NCBI GenBank assembly: GCA_030295235.1
Contig: AP026126.1
Span: 930,001-994,000, forward strand
Reading direction: 5' to 3'
DNA: 64,000 bases
Source: Fistulifera solaris
Lineage: Eukaryota; Bacillariophyta; Bacillariophyceae; Naviculales; Stauroneidaceae
Below are positions 34,719 through 44,276 of the stretch, piece by piece. Every line of letters starts with the position of its first letter. Positions within the stretch are counted from its first letter, which is position 1. Both the position numbers and the translations under genes were made by a program. Below the pieces are notes generated by a model. It saw only the letters and a program-made list of their open reading frames with translations, was not told the DNA's origin and did not search any database.

Positions 34719-35546
34719 TAAGGTCGAGCTGATTATTGTTCGCATATTTGTCGAGCTTTCTTGGTCGAGTGATTGATTGACGTATTCCTCCTCTTCCTCG
34801 GTACTTGATACTTGGGGCTGAAGAAAAGAGTTGGCCTATTTCACCGGCTCAATCTTTTTGGACGAGGATGAGTGAGAATTCCACTCGTTCCAAGTTTTGA
34901 CTTCTCCAATCGATCTGCAGCAGGGTGTAGCCCCAATACAATTTGTAATTTCTGTTTTCGAAATAAAATGTATTCATTTACGCAAAGATTTATATAGTGT
35001 CTTAATACTAAACCGACTGTAAAGCCCACCACTTGGTATCATATAGATCGAATACGTTGGCTAGCATAAGCTAGAGCACTGGGAACTTTGCAAATCACGC
35101 CACAACTGATCGACGGATAACTCAATTGTTTCATCTCGAAAAGCACCCTTCATCGCATTATCATCAGATCATCAGATATGATTGCTTGTCGCGCAATCCT
35201 TTTGACCGGAACTTTCACAGAATGAATGAGAATACCTCGTCAATCAGCGATACAATCTTGCACAGATCTTGCGTTTCTCATTGTGCTCTGCGATTTCTCA
35301 AACAGTCTCAAGTCAAGTCATCTCGAAACGGAGACCGGTATCGATACCTTTCTTTTTTGTCCTCCAGAGCCATCCAAAATGGAATTCCCACGCGTCACTG
35401 ACCCACCATTCATCGCATGCTAGATAGCTTGCATTTATCTATGTCTCTCGTCGCGCAAATTCGCCATCCGAAGGCACAAACAGCGCAGTGACTCGATCTC
35501 CCACTGAAAACTGTTTCATCGAATGCCTCCTTGAATGACGATGATT

Positions 35547-35637
35547 CGATTCTTCCACGAAGTTCCTGACCAAGTACAAACTAAAAACATCTTGTTTCCT
35601 ACATCATCGTCATGTCTTTTCCGTCAATGCCAATCGG
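35547..35637. repeat. Duplicated segment, copy 1
   Basis: About 90 bases match 36717-36808: CACGAAGTTC-TGACCA-GTACAAA, CATCTTG, ATGTCTTTTCC-TCAATGCCAATCGG. Both copies preserve ATG-TCT-TTT-CC-TCA-ATG-CCA-ATC-GG, coding MSFPSMPIG. An open stretch of 60 codons follows in copy 1 (NEADMDSSKALLSNIPNRS). It may be a fragment of a former gene family. Confidence 0.6.
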
Positions 35638-36716
35638 ATTAAATGAAGCGGACATGGATTCGTCGAAAGCTTTGTTAAGTAATATTCCCAATAGGTCGCT
35701 TTCGGTTTGTTGACCGTTTCGCAAGACAGACCCAATGCTAGAGGAAAGAAAGCGATCTGTCATCAGGTAGAAGGCCGGACTAAGACGAAAACATCTGGTT
35801 TCGTATCGTTCGAACACTTGCTGAAGACGGACCGTTCAAGTCCAGAGCCCACGCCAGTGTATTTCGATCCCAGCAACCAGCTTCATTGCCAAGTCGAGTG
35901 CGTCGTTCAACAGATCAATTGCTTCAATTTTGTTGCCCCTGCCATCATGACACTAGAAAGCCTCACTCCGGCCGGGCTCCAAATATAGCTATCGATTCAC
36001 CTTATTGTAGTTTTCATTGGTGCTTCACAGCGCGATAGGGCGGTCGTAAATCGACACCCTCACGACGCCGCTTGAACGAACTAAAGCCATGTATTTGGCG
36101 ACACTGCCCAAAGTTTCCAAACCAGGTTGCTCCAAATTAAAGCATGCCGTTGTGCTTTCGATGACAATCCATCTGCTTTTACTCTAGTCGCATAAATATG
36201 CAATGAACGTTCGCCAAAGCAAAGAAAGCACCGCGAAGAACGGCGGACAATCCAACGACTCCTAGACTTTTCAGTGGCGTCATGGTTGTTTTATTGCGCT
36301 ACCTTTATGGCGTATTATTCACAGCCGATATGGCTACCGTATTCTCCGTCGATGAATTTCTGACGAAATCATCGAATTGCAGTTTGATTGTCGTGCGAAT
36401 GGATGATTGTTTCGACTGAGATCAACACTTGAGTGGCACAATTGTACAAGACGACTTGTACCGATACCAACTTCGTGGGTCAGATCTTTCATGGTCCGTA
36501 CATGAATGTTTTTTGTCAAGGCGGAGGATGCATTCTAGAAGCGGAATTGTTTTGGTTTCAACTATCAAAGTGGTGATGATTCGTCCTGCGAACCTTGATG
36601 GAACAAATTGTCATACACTGGATCCTTCATTGTAATCGGATCTTACAAAACGAAAATGCGCATAGAAATTCCTCTAAGTGGATTGTTGTAATGAATAAGA
36701 CCTCAAGATGCTCCGT

Positions 36717-36808
36717 TCGATTATTGTACACCCACGAAGTTCATGACCAGGTACAAAAAGCCATCTTGATTCTCATAATCGTATGTCTTTTCCATCAATG
36801 CCAATCGG
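36717..36808. repeat. Duplicated segment, copy 2
   Basis: This is the partner of 35547-35637, about 1.17 kb away in direct orientation, with roughly four-fifths identity by eye. Here MSFPSMPIG continues SKYSDHHDVLNNAIE before a stop. No intact gene is associated. Confidence 0.6.
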
Positions 36809-37339
36809 TTCGAAATACTCCGATCACCATGACGTCCTAAACAACGCTATCGAATGATTGAGGCGTAGCGTTAACGTCCTCCGAATTCTCGATGCAAAGT
36901 AAACAGCAGCTTCCATCGTTCGATGATTGAGAAATGTTGGGGCACACCTGTCTCCCGAATCACTAATTGTTATGATCATCAATCAAAAGCGAATGGCGAG
37001 AGTATGCGAAATGCGAAATGCGAAATGCGACCTTCTCTCTCTCTCTACAAAGTCTACAAAGTATATATTAGTATTATTAGCTTGATCTGAATGCAAAATG
37101 TGTGTGTGGCTTGTTTATTTATTTGTGGATCTCGTCATCTTCGACTTCGACAGGGTTACGCAGACACGTACACGCAGACTAGCTACATATTGAAGGATTG
37201 CGCTTGAAATAACAAGACTGAAAAGCAAAGCACGAACGCGTCAAACAAAAATCGTCGTCTCACTCTCATCCATCATCATCGTCGAGGCAAACAAAAGTGC
37301 CCCCAATGTGGACTTGACCTCCATTCTTTTCCCCTTCTT

Positions 37340-37632
37340 AAAATTGAATTTCAAAAATACGAGCAGGCCGGGCTCGCGGCTGCGTTCATCAATATTGGAA
37401 AATATTAGGAGGCGTATATCGCGACATTCATTCGTGGAACGTGGGATCCCAACCAATACATGGAGAAAACCGTTGCTCGAGACAGAAATACTTAGATAGC
37501 TTCCTCTAAATAATTTTAAAATGAGTTTGTGAACACAAACTGATTTTGATTTTACGATAGGAGAAGCGGAGAAGCATCGCCAAACATCTTTCTCTCTTTT
37601 TTCGCTGCATTCTTCTTCTTCTCACATCTCCT
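37340..37632. repeat. Dispersed repeat, copy B
   Basis: This is the second copy of the 300-base repeat at 32879-33177, same orientation, 4.5 kb apart. It lacks the minisatellite. The sequence after it (37680-37960) has an open frame of 93 codons without recognisable domains. Confidence 0.75.
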
Positions 37633-38480
37633 CTCAAAGGCGACTGAGAGAGGTTTGATGTCCTCCCCGTATTCAGTTGTTGCCAAAGCTGTGGCCTGCG
37701 ATCACAGCTTGGGACCGTATGGTTGAATACATAGTGGGAGCGCATGAAGGGTTGTGGTGCGTATGTCCCGAGGAAGGAGGAGTCGTCTCGCAAAACGGCA
37801 ACCTCGTGTCGTCTCTAGACGATTCGCTTGCCTGCTTGCGAGACTTCCTGCCTTACCGGAAAACACGCAGTTGGAGCATTGTGCTGGGAAAAGTTCTTCA
37901 CCTGAGTTGTGGGATCCATGAGGCGTGCCGAAGAACTGTGTGCGCCAGTGATTGGTGAAGCAATGGTAACGGTTGAGCGGGGTTTGGGGTTCACCCGCTG
38001 AGCAGCTTATGAAAGCCACATTCGCCTTTCCGCTCCCAACCGGATACATGGGCGTTTGTGATCGCTTGTTGACATCTGCTTAACGTCTTCGGAGCTCTTG
38101 CGGTGCTTATGAGTTATCCTAGAAATAGGTTAGCGGTTACGGGCACTAGCAAGGGTCCCCCATATGTCTCAGCACAATGAAAAATTGACCACAACGCCTA
38201 CATGCTAACACTTGTTCATTTCAAAACCAAGTAATTTTAATTAATATAGAAATACAACTGATGGATGCGCGCGACGGGTAATGGTGACAGAGGAGCTCCT
38301 CCATCTAACACTGTCCAATTTTGTGCGCTCAAGCCGTTTCGTGGTCGTGAGACTTGTTGTTTGCTCATATTCGCCTCTTGTTGCGTCGTGCTTTATCTAG
38401 GATTTATTTTATTTTCGTTCCAAGAAGTCTTCAGGTTCGTCATTAAAGTACGAAACGGGCGAGAGCCGGTCCAACAGTCC

Positions 38481-38782
38481 TATCACCAACAACGGCTAGA
38501 CTTCGAAATCAAATGACAAACCAAAGCGTTCAATACGTCACCAAACATGTTTGTAAAGTCCGCAACAGACCCATTGTGAACAATTTAGAAGCACTATTTG
38601 GTTTCTTTGAGCTTCACGGTTGAATGGAACTTGTCTCTTTCTCTCGCGCCGCGTTTCGATGTCGCTCTCGAACCGATAAACGGGCACTCGGCTAGGCCGC
38701 CATCCAATTGGAATAAAACCCTTAAGCGTAAACAACATCTTGGGGAAATGGGGCTCTCCCGAGAGACGTCGTGACACATTCA
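38481..38782 (+). pseudogene. Fossil fragment of the CCCH zinc-finger gene
   Basis: The sequence parallels 10187-10577 of the intact gene in the same order. Matching words include TATCACCAACAA, CGAAATCAAATG, TACGTCACC-A-CATGTT, GCTCTCGAAC-GATA, GGGCA-TC, CCA-CTGGAAT-like CCAATTGGAATA, ACCCTTA-GTAAACA and TGACTCATTC-like TGACACATTC. About 90 bases of the middle are missing and stops are present in every frame. Neither the fingers nor the C-terminal half are preserved, so it is a dead partial duplicate. Confidence 0.75.
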
Positions 38783-40794
38783 AATTGCACCACTCGGTCC
38801 GTTGCGAGACTTCGCTATCAAGGCCGGGAAAGCCCCATACCTCATGTTGGTTCAAATGCCAATTCGTGGAATCGCACGACGAGGAACTTTTGTTTGCATA
38901 TTCTAAACCAAAGGGTCTGATACCGGCTTCTTGGCTCGGGACTATGAGTTGCGCGTCCACGGTAAAAGCGTATCGGTGCTGATGATACGCAATATATTGG
39001 TAAACGAACCGAACAACCCAGAGCCCCACTTCCGATTTGGCATCTTCTAGAGGCTCTCTTTGCATAAAAATCGAATTCGTTTCACAAATGCTATGATGTA
39101 CCTGGTAAGAGAACAGGCAGATTGTAATTGCTCCAATGAACTGAGGATGTTATCAAATCTTTCCGCAACGAGTCGTCCATTTCAGAAATATGGTTGGCAT
39201 AACCGAGGAGAGGACAATGAAGCCAAGCAAAGCAGCTTCTGCGGGAAGTAGCTGCAGCCTTCCGGGATGAATCATTTAGGGCGAAGGATGCCCTAACGAT
39301 GACACTGGCAATGGTCTCATCGCGATCATTCTTGCGATTCAGCGCCCATGTGTTGAATATCAGCAACCATACGGAGTACAAGATAGGTAAAAAGAGAGCA
39401 CCAATTCGGACTTTTCGCAATAGAAAATTCAGCATCTTGAAACTGTTGAAGAATCCCAAATGAGCGTTGATTTGGTCTTTGTGTCCTTTTTGTACCGCAA
39501 TTGACCCCACAACAGCTCACCAGACTTTGAAGTTACTGAACGAGATCACGGGTTATAACAATCGGCATGTCAATCGTCGGACCTTCTTTTTTCCAGACCG
39601 TTCGCTTTGCGCGATAGCGAATCAGAGTGGATACGGTGTTTCCCCATGGAACTTGCCAAGTACATTCGAACTAAATTCTGTCACAAATAATGTTCCATGG
39701 CGTTGGTGGCGGTAATAAATATGACTGCCACCGCAGTGTAACGTTGTTTCGGCGATACAGTGTCAATTGTCACGGTACATTTTACAAACGCTCGATTCCC
39801 ATTACAGTACGATCGGTCCTTCCACAGTACCCTAAAAAATGATTGCAAAAGAGGCCAGGTTGGTAATGTGCGTCTACAAATGACCCCGGTGATTGAATTT
39901 GGCTTATTCAGCGTATCTAAAAGGTTGTTTGACGTCTTGGGTTGAATAAAATTGGCTTCTTCGAGTAGTCGAATGAGCGGATTGCGACGTCCAGTGCACG
40001 ATTTTGTTTGGACGTTTCGATGGGATGTTTCCAGCCCGTCGGATCAATGATTGACCCTTATGATGTTACGCTTCGACAGACGGTGCTTTGTACGACATAA
40101 TCTGCATCGTACGGTCCTTCAAAAAAATCAAAAACACCTGAGCGAGAGAGAGAGAGAGAGAGAAACGAGGATTTGACGGCGCGATATATGTACGAAAGGT
40201 CAACATCATTCTCTGCATCCTTTTTGAGTTCACTTTCGCACAAACATGACGAATGCACGAAAGTACTCCGTATCAAAGTTTTAAAAAAAGAAGGTTGGTG
40301 CAGAAATGCTTGTTATATAGTGACGAAAATGCGAATGTCGAATGACAAGTCAAACATCAACAAGAACAAAATGCGTCGTTTGTCTTTGTTATCTCAGTAT
40401 CAGTCATCCGCGATTTGCGATGTGTGGTGTGTGGTGACTTTCGGTCGTCGTGACTGAATCTGAAATGCAGTCGTGAAAAAGGTCGCTTACACTTTGGTCT
40501 ATAGTACGAGCGGAAAATATCATATTGTAAGACTTTTCGACGTAATGAGCCGAGGCCTGTATTACAAATGCTACTGCAACTGATATAAACAAAGTTAAGA
40601 GACAACAAATGCAGCTTACGAAATGAGCAGAAGAAAGGGAGGTTTAAAAGCAATCTGGCGTCTGAGAATTCAGGTTCATGACTGAAATGCAGTCTTGTGA
40701 AAGTCGATTCCAGACTCATCCGTCATCCGTCAGTGAGTCATCAGTCATCAGGGACAGGGTTATTCTAAAAGAACAACGATACGACGCTCAAATG

Positions 40795-41023
40795 TACGTG
40801 AAATTCACGTAGGCCCCGTAGGAATTTTATTAATTTAGGGAGGACACGGTACTTATCATCCATTCTCGGATCCGAAAGCGACAAAGTTGATTGTAACAAT
40901 TCTCAACATACCTTCATAGAGATAGAGACCATAAGCAAGAAGCGACATTGATTGGAACACCAAACATGAAAAAGACAACAGATGGAATGTTGCGAATTTC
41001 TACGTGAATTTCACGTAGGCCCC
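40795..41023. repeat. Two copies of a 17-bp palindrome followed by GGCCCC
   Basis: TACGTGAAATTCACGTA lies at 40795-40811 and TACGTGAATTTCACGTA at 41001-41017. Each is followed directly by GGCCCC, in direct orientation 206 bases apart. The second lies 35 bases before the ATG of the next gene. Each half carries the ACGT core used by bZIP factors. Confidence 0.75.
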
Positions 41024-41051
41024 CTATAGAAGGGAAATTCTTTAGTAACAG

Positions 41052-42151
41052 ATGGGGCACCCGGAGATTACGCCGAGGCGCAACGCAAAAGATCCGGCGA
41101 CAAATAATAAGATTGCATTTCTCGTAAGCGCCATTTTCAAGAAGTTGCCTGGTTTACATTTTTTGCAGGAAAGTAATTTCATTATCATGAAGAAAGAACG
41201 AGATCCGAAGAAAACTTTATCGGCAGCCGCAAGTGCTTTACAATCGATTGCCAAACCAGCGGTTCAGTTTCTCACATTTGTGATTCCGCACGTCATCCTT
41301 TTATCGAAAGCGGCCTACAATTACTACGAAAGGCTACCTCAGAATGCGTTGCTTTTCATTTACGGATTTGTGATCTGCTTTTTCGGGGGGACTTTCCCGG
41401 TTCTTTTGCGGCTCTTCAAGCAGCGGAACACTCGGGAAGGAATGCTGTCGTGCTAGCCGTATCTGACTTGGCGAATGAAGCTATTGTGATCATCGAAGAG
41501 TCTAAAAAAGACGATGACAAGGACGAAGATAAAGATGGAAAAAGAGACGTGGATCAGATTTCCAACTCAGAATTCATAGCACGCAAAACGAAGCTTGTAT
41601 TAGCGAAAATGAACCCCGAAAAAGTTGACAATGCTATATCATCCATCTACAGAGTTTGGCTGGCCGTTGCTGCAGTCTTGATGATTGAGTTTGCTCAAAC
41701 TATTTCAATGGCCATGTCAATCTCTGACTTTCTGAAGAAACCAATTGATCGTTTCCTTGCGCCCACAGTACGAATGGCTGTCCCTGATCAGTATCACAAA
41801 TGGGTTCCAGTCGTTCTGGGTTGGACTGCAAAAGCCATCGCCATTGCAATCGCCTTTACCATCGACTCTGTTATATCCGGATTCGCATCAGCGCTCAAGG
41901 GTGGTCTTATGATGGCACAAGCTACCTATCAGTTTCTGGTTTTCCGTGATATCAAATTGGGTGGTCTTGTTAAATCCCCGGATCACAACGAGTCGAACTT
42001 GGACGAAGGATTATCGTATGTCTTTGCCGGGTTGGGATTCTTCTTTCAGCTCAGATTGGGTTTCTCGCTACCATTTCCGCTTAACTTTCTTCTATTCCCA
42101 TTTAGGTTTGCGGAGAACTGGATCAAATGGTCTCTTATCAAGAACTCCTAA
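41052..42151 (+). CDS. Unknown multi-pass membrane protein
   Basis: The family is not recognised. From MGHPEITPRR (41052) or MKKERDPKK (41187) the protein has hydrophobic segments VQFLTFVIPHVILLS, LLFIYGFVICFFGGTFPVLF, VWLAVAAVLMIEFAQTISMA, VVLGWTAKAIAIAIAFTIDS and YVFAGLGFFFQLRLGF. A Lys/Asp-rich loop DDDKDEDKDGKRD follows SDLANEAIVIIEES. One T is missing near 41403-41407, after GTFPVL, separating two clear coding halves. The 45 bases before GAAAGTAATTTC look like a possible tiny intron (GTAAGC to TTTGCAG), which would not change the frame. About 366 residues. Confidence 0.7.
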
Positions 42152-42248
42152 GTTTACTACGGCTCATTCATTTCATTGTGTTGTATCTCTTTAAATCTAG
42201 CTTTCCTATCTTTGCTCTACTCTCTACATCACTGTTTACACGGTGTTC

Positions 42249-43878
42249 CTACGGTTTATAGTCAGAGGGCATCTCGCCGCAATCGGCAATGATAACGTCG
42301 ACATCGGGCTTATCGCTCGCACCCGTCTTCACATTCTCCATCTTGCGAACAATATCCAAACCCTCGACAACGTGGCCGAAAACAACATGCTTGCCATCAA
42401 GGTGTGGCGTGTCACGGCAAGTAATAAAGAATTGTGATCCGTTTGTGTTAGGTCCGGCTGCACTCAGAAGCAAAGCGGTGATTCGAAATATTGAATGGTT
42501 AGTTAAGTGCAAGCATTTTGATACAAAGCAATGACAATAAAGACTTACAGTTTGCCATCGACAAAAGACCTTCTTTTGTATGCTTGATGGAAAAGTTCTC
42601 ATCTTTCTGCACAGCTGGTAATGCTGCCTCTCCACCGGTTCCGTCGCCATTTGTAAAATCTCCTCTGTGGACGGGTACAACACGACGCTGGTGAGCAAAC
42701 GGACGGAAAAAGAAACAATGCTTGGTCAGATGCATGCGTAACGTACCCTTGCAACATGAAGTCTTTGATGATTCGATGAAATGTGCACCCTTTGTAATGA
42801 AGAGGTTTTCCCATTTTGCCTTCTCCCTTCTCTCCGGTACACAACAAACGGAAGTTTTCGGCCGTCGTTGGCGTGATATCCTTATAGAGCTGCATAACGA
42901 TGCGACCCAGGTCCTCGTCACCGTGCTTGATTTGAAAGTACACATGGGGATTATCGCCTTTCGCATTTGGCACAATCAGGCCTTTTTGTCTCCGTACATA
43001 TCCACTTTGCCCAAAAAACCTCCAAACGCCGCTTTCTCTCTCTTTTTGTTTTCAACAATAGCTTCTTTCAGCTGCGCCAACGCCTTGCGAATGTCCTTGC
43101 TATTCTCATCGACTTCATAAGCCGCCATCAAATCTGCCTTAGCTTCCTTCAACAGCCCCATGTTCATACGAGCCAAGCCACGACGGTAAAGAGCTTTCAC
43201 ATTCTTGGCTTCCGAGTCGATTTCCAGCACCGAGCTACTCGCTCGGACTGCTTCGGGCCAATCCTTGGTCTTGATGTAGCACATGGCCGCATTCGACCAG
43301 CAGCTGACATACAATTCTCGCTCCTCTTCCGGCACGGCATTACCCGATATCCCCTCATCTACCGAATAATTAGCAGCATCCTCGTATTTGCTGACAGCCT
43401 CCGAGAATTTCTTTTGTTGAAACAAGTCGGTACCCTCCGTTTTGAGTTTTTTCGCTCGAACGAGTCGTTCTTCTGGAGTCATCTCCCACTTTTCTTTCTG
43501 TTTTTCGTTGAAGCCAAGTAATTCGACTTCGAAATGAAGAGTTGCATTGGGAGGGATCTTCGGTGGACTACCGCCATCGCCGTAACCGTACTCGGGCGTA
43601 ATTTCGAGCATCGCCTTTTCTCCGACTTTCATGGAAGCAAATCCTTCATCCCATCCTCTAATCACCATACCCTGACCAATTGTAAACTTGAACGGGACGC
43701 CTCGATCCAGACTGCTATCAAACTTGGATCCATCTTTGGCGAGAGTCCCCGTGTAGTGGGCCGTCACTTCGTAGCCTTCCGGGGGAGGTCCTTCGGCCGA
43801 TTCGGGGGCGGCTTGAAGGATTTTTTTCTTGACTCCTCCGTCTTGCTTTTTCGAGACATCAATCCACTCGTCGGACAT
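42249..43878 (-). CDS. Dual-family immunophilin: FKBP - TPR - cyclophilin (FCBP type)
   Basis: Exons are 42747-43878, 42549-42664 and 42249-42457. An FKBP prolyl isomerase domain comes first ([60 protein letters not shown]). It is followed by TPR helices ([40 protein letters not shown]) and a cyclophilin domain ([64 protein letters not shown]). A stop after MYGDKKA at 42976 precedes the cyclophilin frame by a few bases. One more A in that A5 run reads through as [16 protein letters not shown]. The usual loop SIYG after GGE reads AALPAVQK, same length. 485 residues. TPRs of this kind often bind Hsp90. Confidence 0.8.
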
Positions 43879-43952
43879 GTTAGATACTTTGTCTTTTTTT
43901 CTTTTTGATGATAAGGAAAGGATTGGAAACAATGAAATGGAATCGAATGTGT

Positions 43953-43984
43953 AAATGAAATGAAATGAAATGAAATGAAATGAA
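43953..43984. repeat. ATGAA microsatellite in immunophilin 5' region
   Basis: Six ATGAA units lie about 75 bases upstream of the immunophilin ATG, in the 398-base gap shared with the divergent helicase gene. The gap holds no other feature I can support apart from an AGAGAGACA-like run near 44120. Confidence 0.8.
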
Positions 43985-44276
43985 GGAAGACGAGCGAAAA
44001 TGCGGACGAATGCTTGAAAGGCTCGTTTGTCTGTGTCGCAGAGTACCCTGTACACGAATCCAAATGATACACGTGGAATAAATTAATGAGAAGAAAGCAA
44101 ACGTACGAATGACAAACCCTCTCTCTAGAGAGACAAAAAAATTGGTCGCGGCCATCAACGCGATAAACAGAGGTGCAACTCCCTGTTTGTAAACCATATT
44201 GCGTTCCATTTTTCTTTTGAAAACAATGAATGGATACGAACACCCTTTGTTAAATTGATGACATTTCTTCTGTCAA

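Larger units (their letters stand above)
32588..41051. other. Gene-poor repeat-rich region, 8.5 kb
   Basis: This is the only long stretch of the window without an intact recognisable gene. It holds a pair of dispersed repeats, an 18-bp minisatellite, CAGA-n-TCTG repeats, a second duplicated segment, a fossil of a zinc-finger gene and decayed membrane-protein sequence, each listed separately. Open frames at 37677-37958 (+) and 39091-39510 (-, with a hydrophobic segment IGALFLPILYSVWLLIF) lack recognisable domains and are probably chance or remnants. An AG-type run at 40144-40163 and three GCGAAAT units near 37010 are simple repeats. Confidence 0.7.

Noticed and set aside
37677-37958. 93-codon frame after repeat copy B
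   Set aside because: No recognisable domain, no homologous stretch after repeat copy A, and location in decayed sequence.
39091-39510. Minus-strand 139-codon frame with a hydrophobic segment
   Set aside because: It has no ATG at its start, overlaps a plus-strand frame of similar quality and lies in the graveyard. A decayed gene is possible but not supported.
42249-42973. A separate single-domain cyclophilin gene starting at 42973
   Set aside because: No Met start exists in frame at that place, no spacing from the FKBP stop, and one homopolymer base joins it to the upstream TPR part, as in many other genes here.
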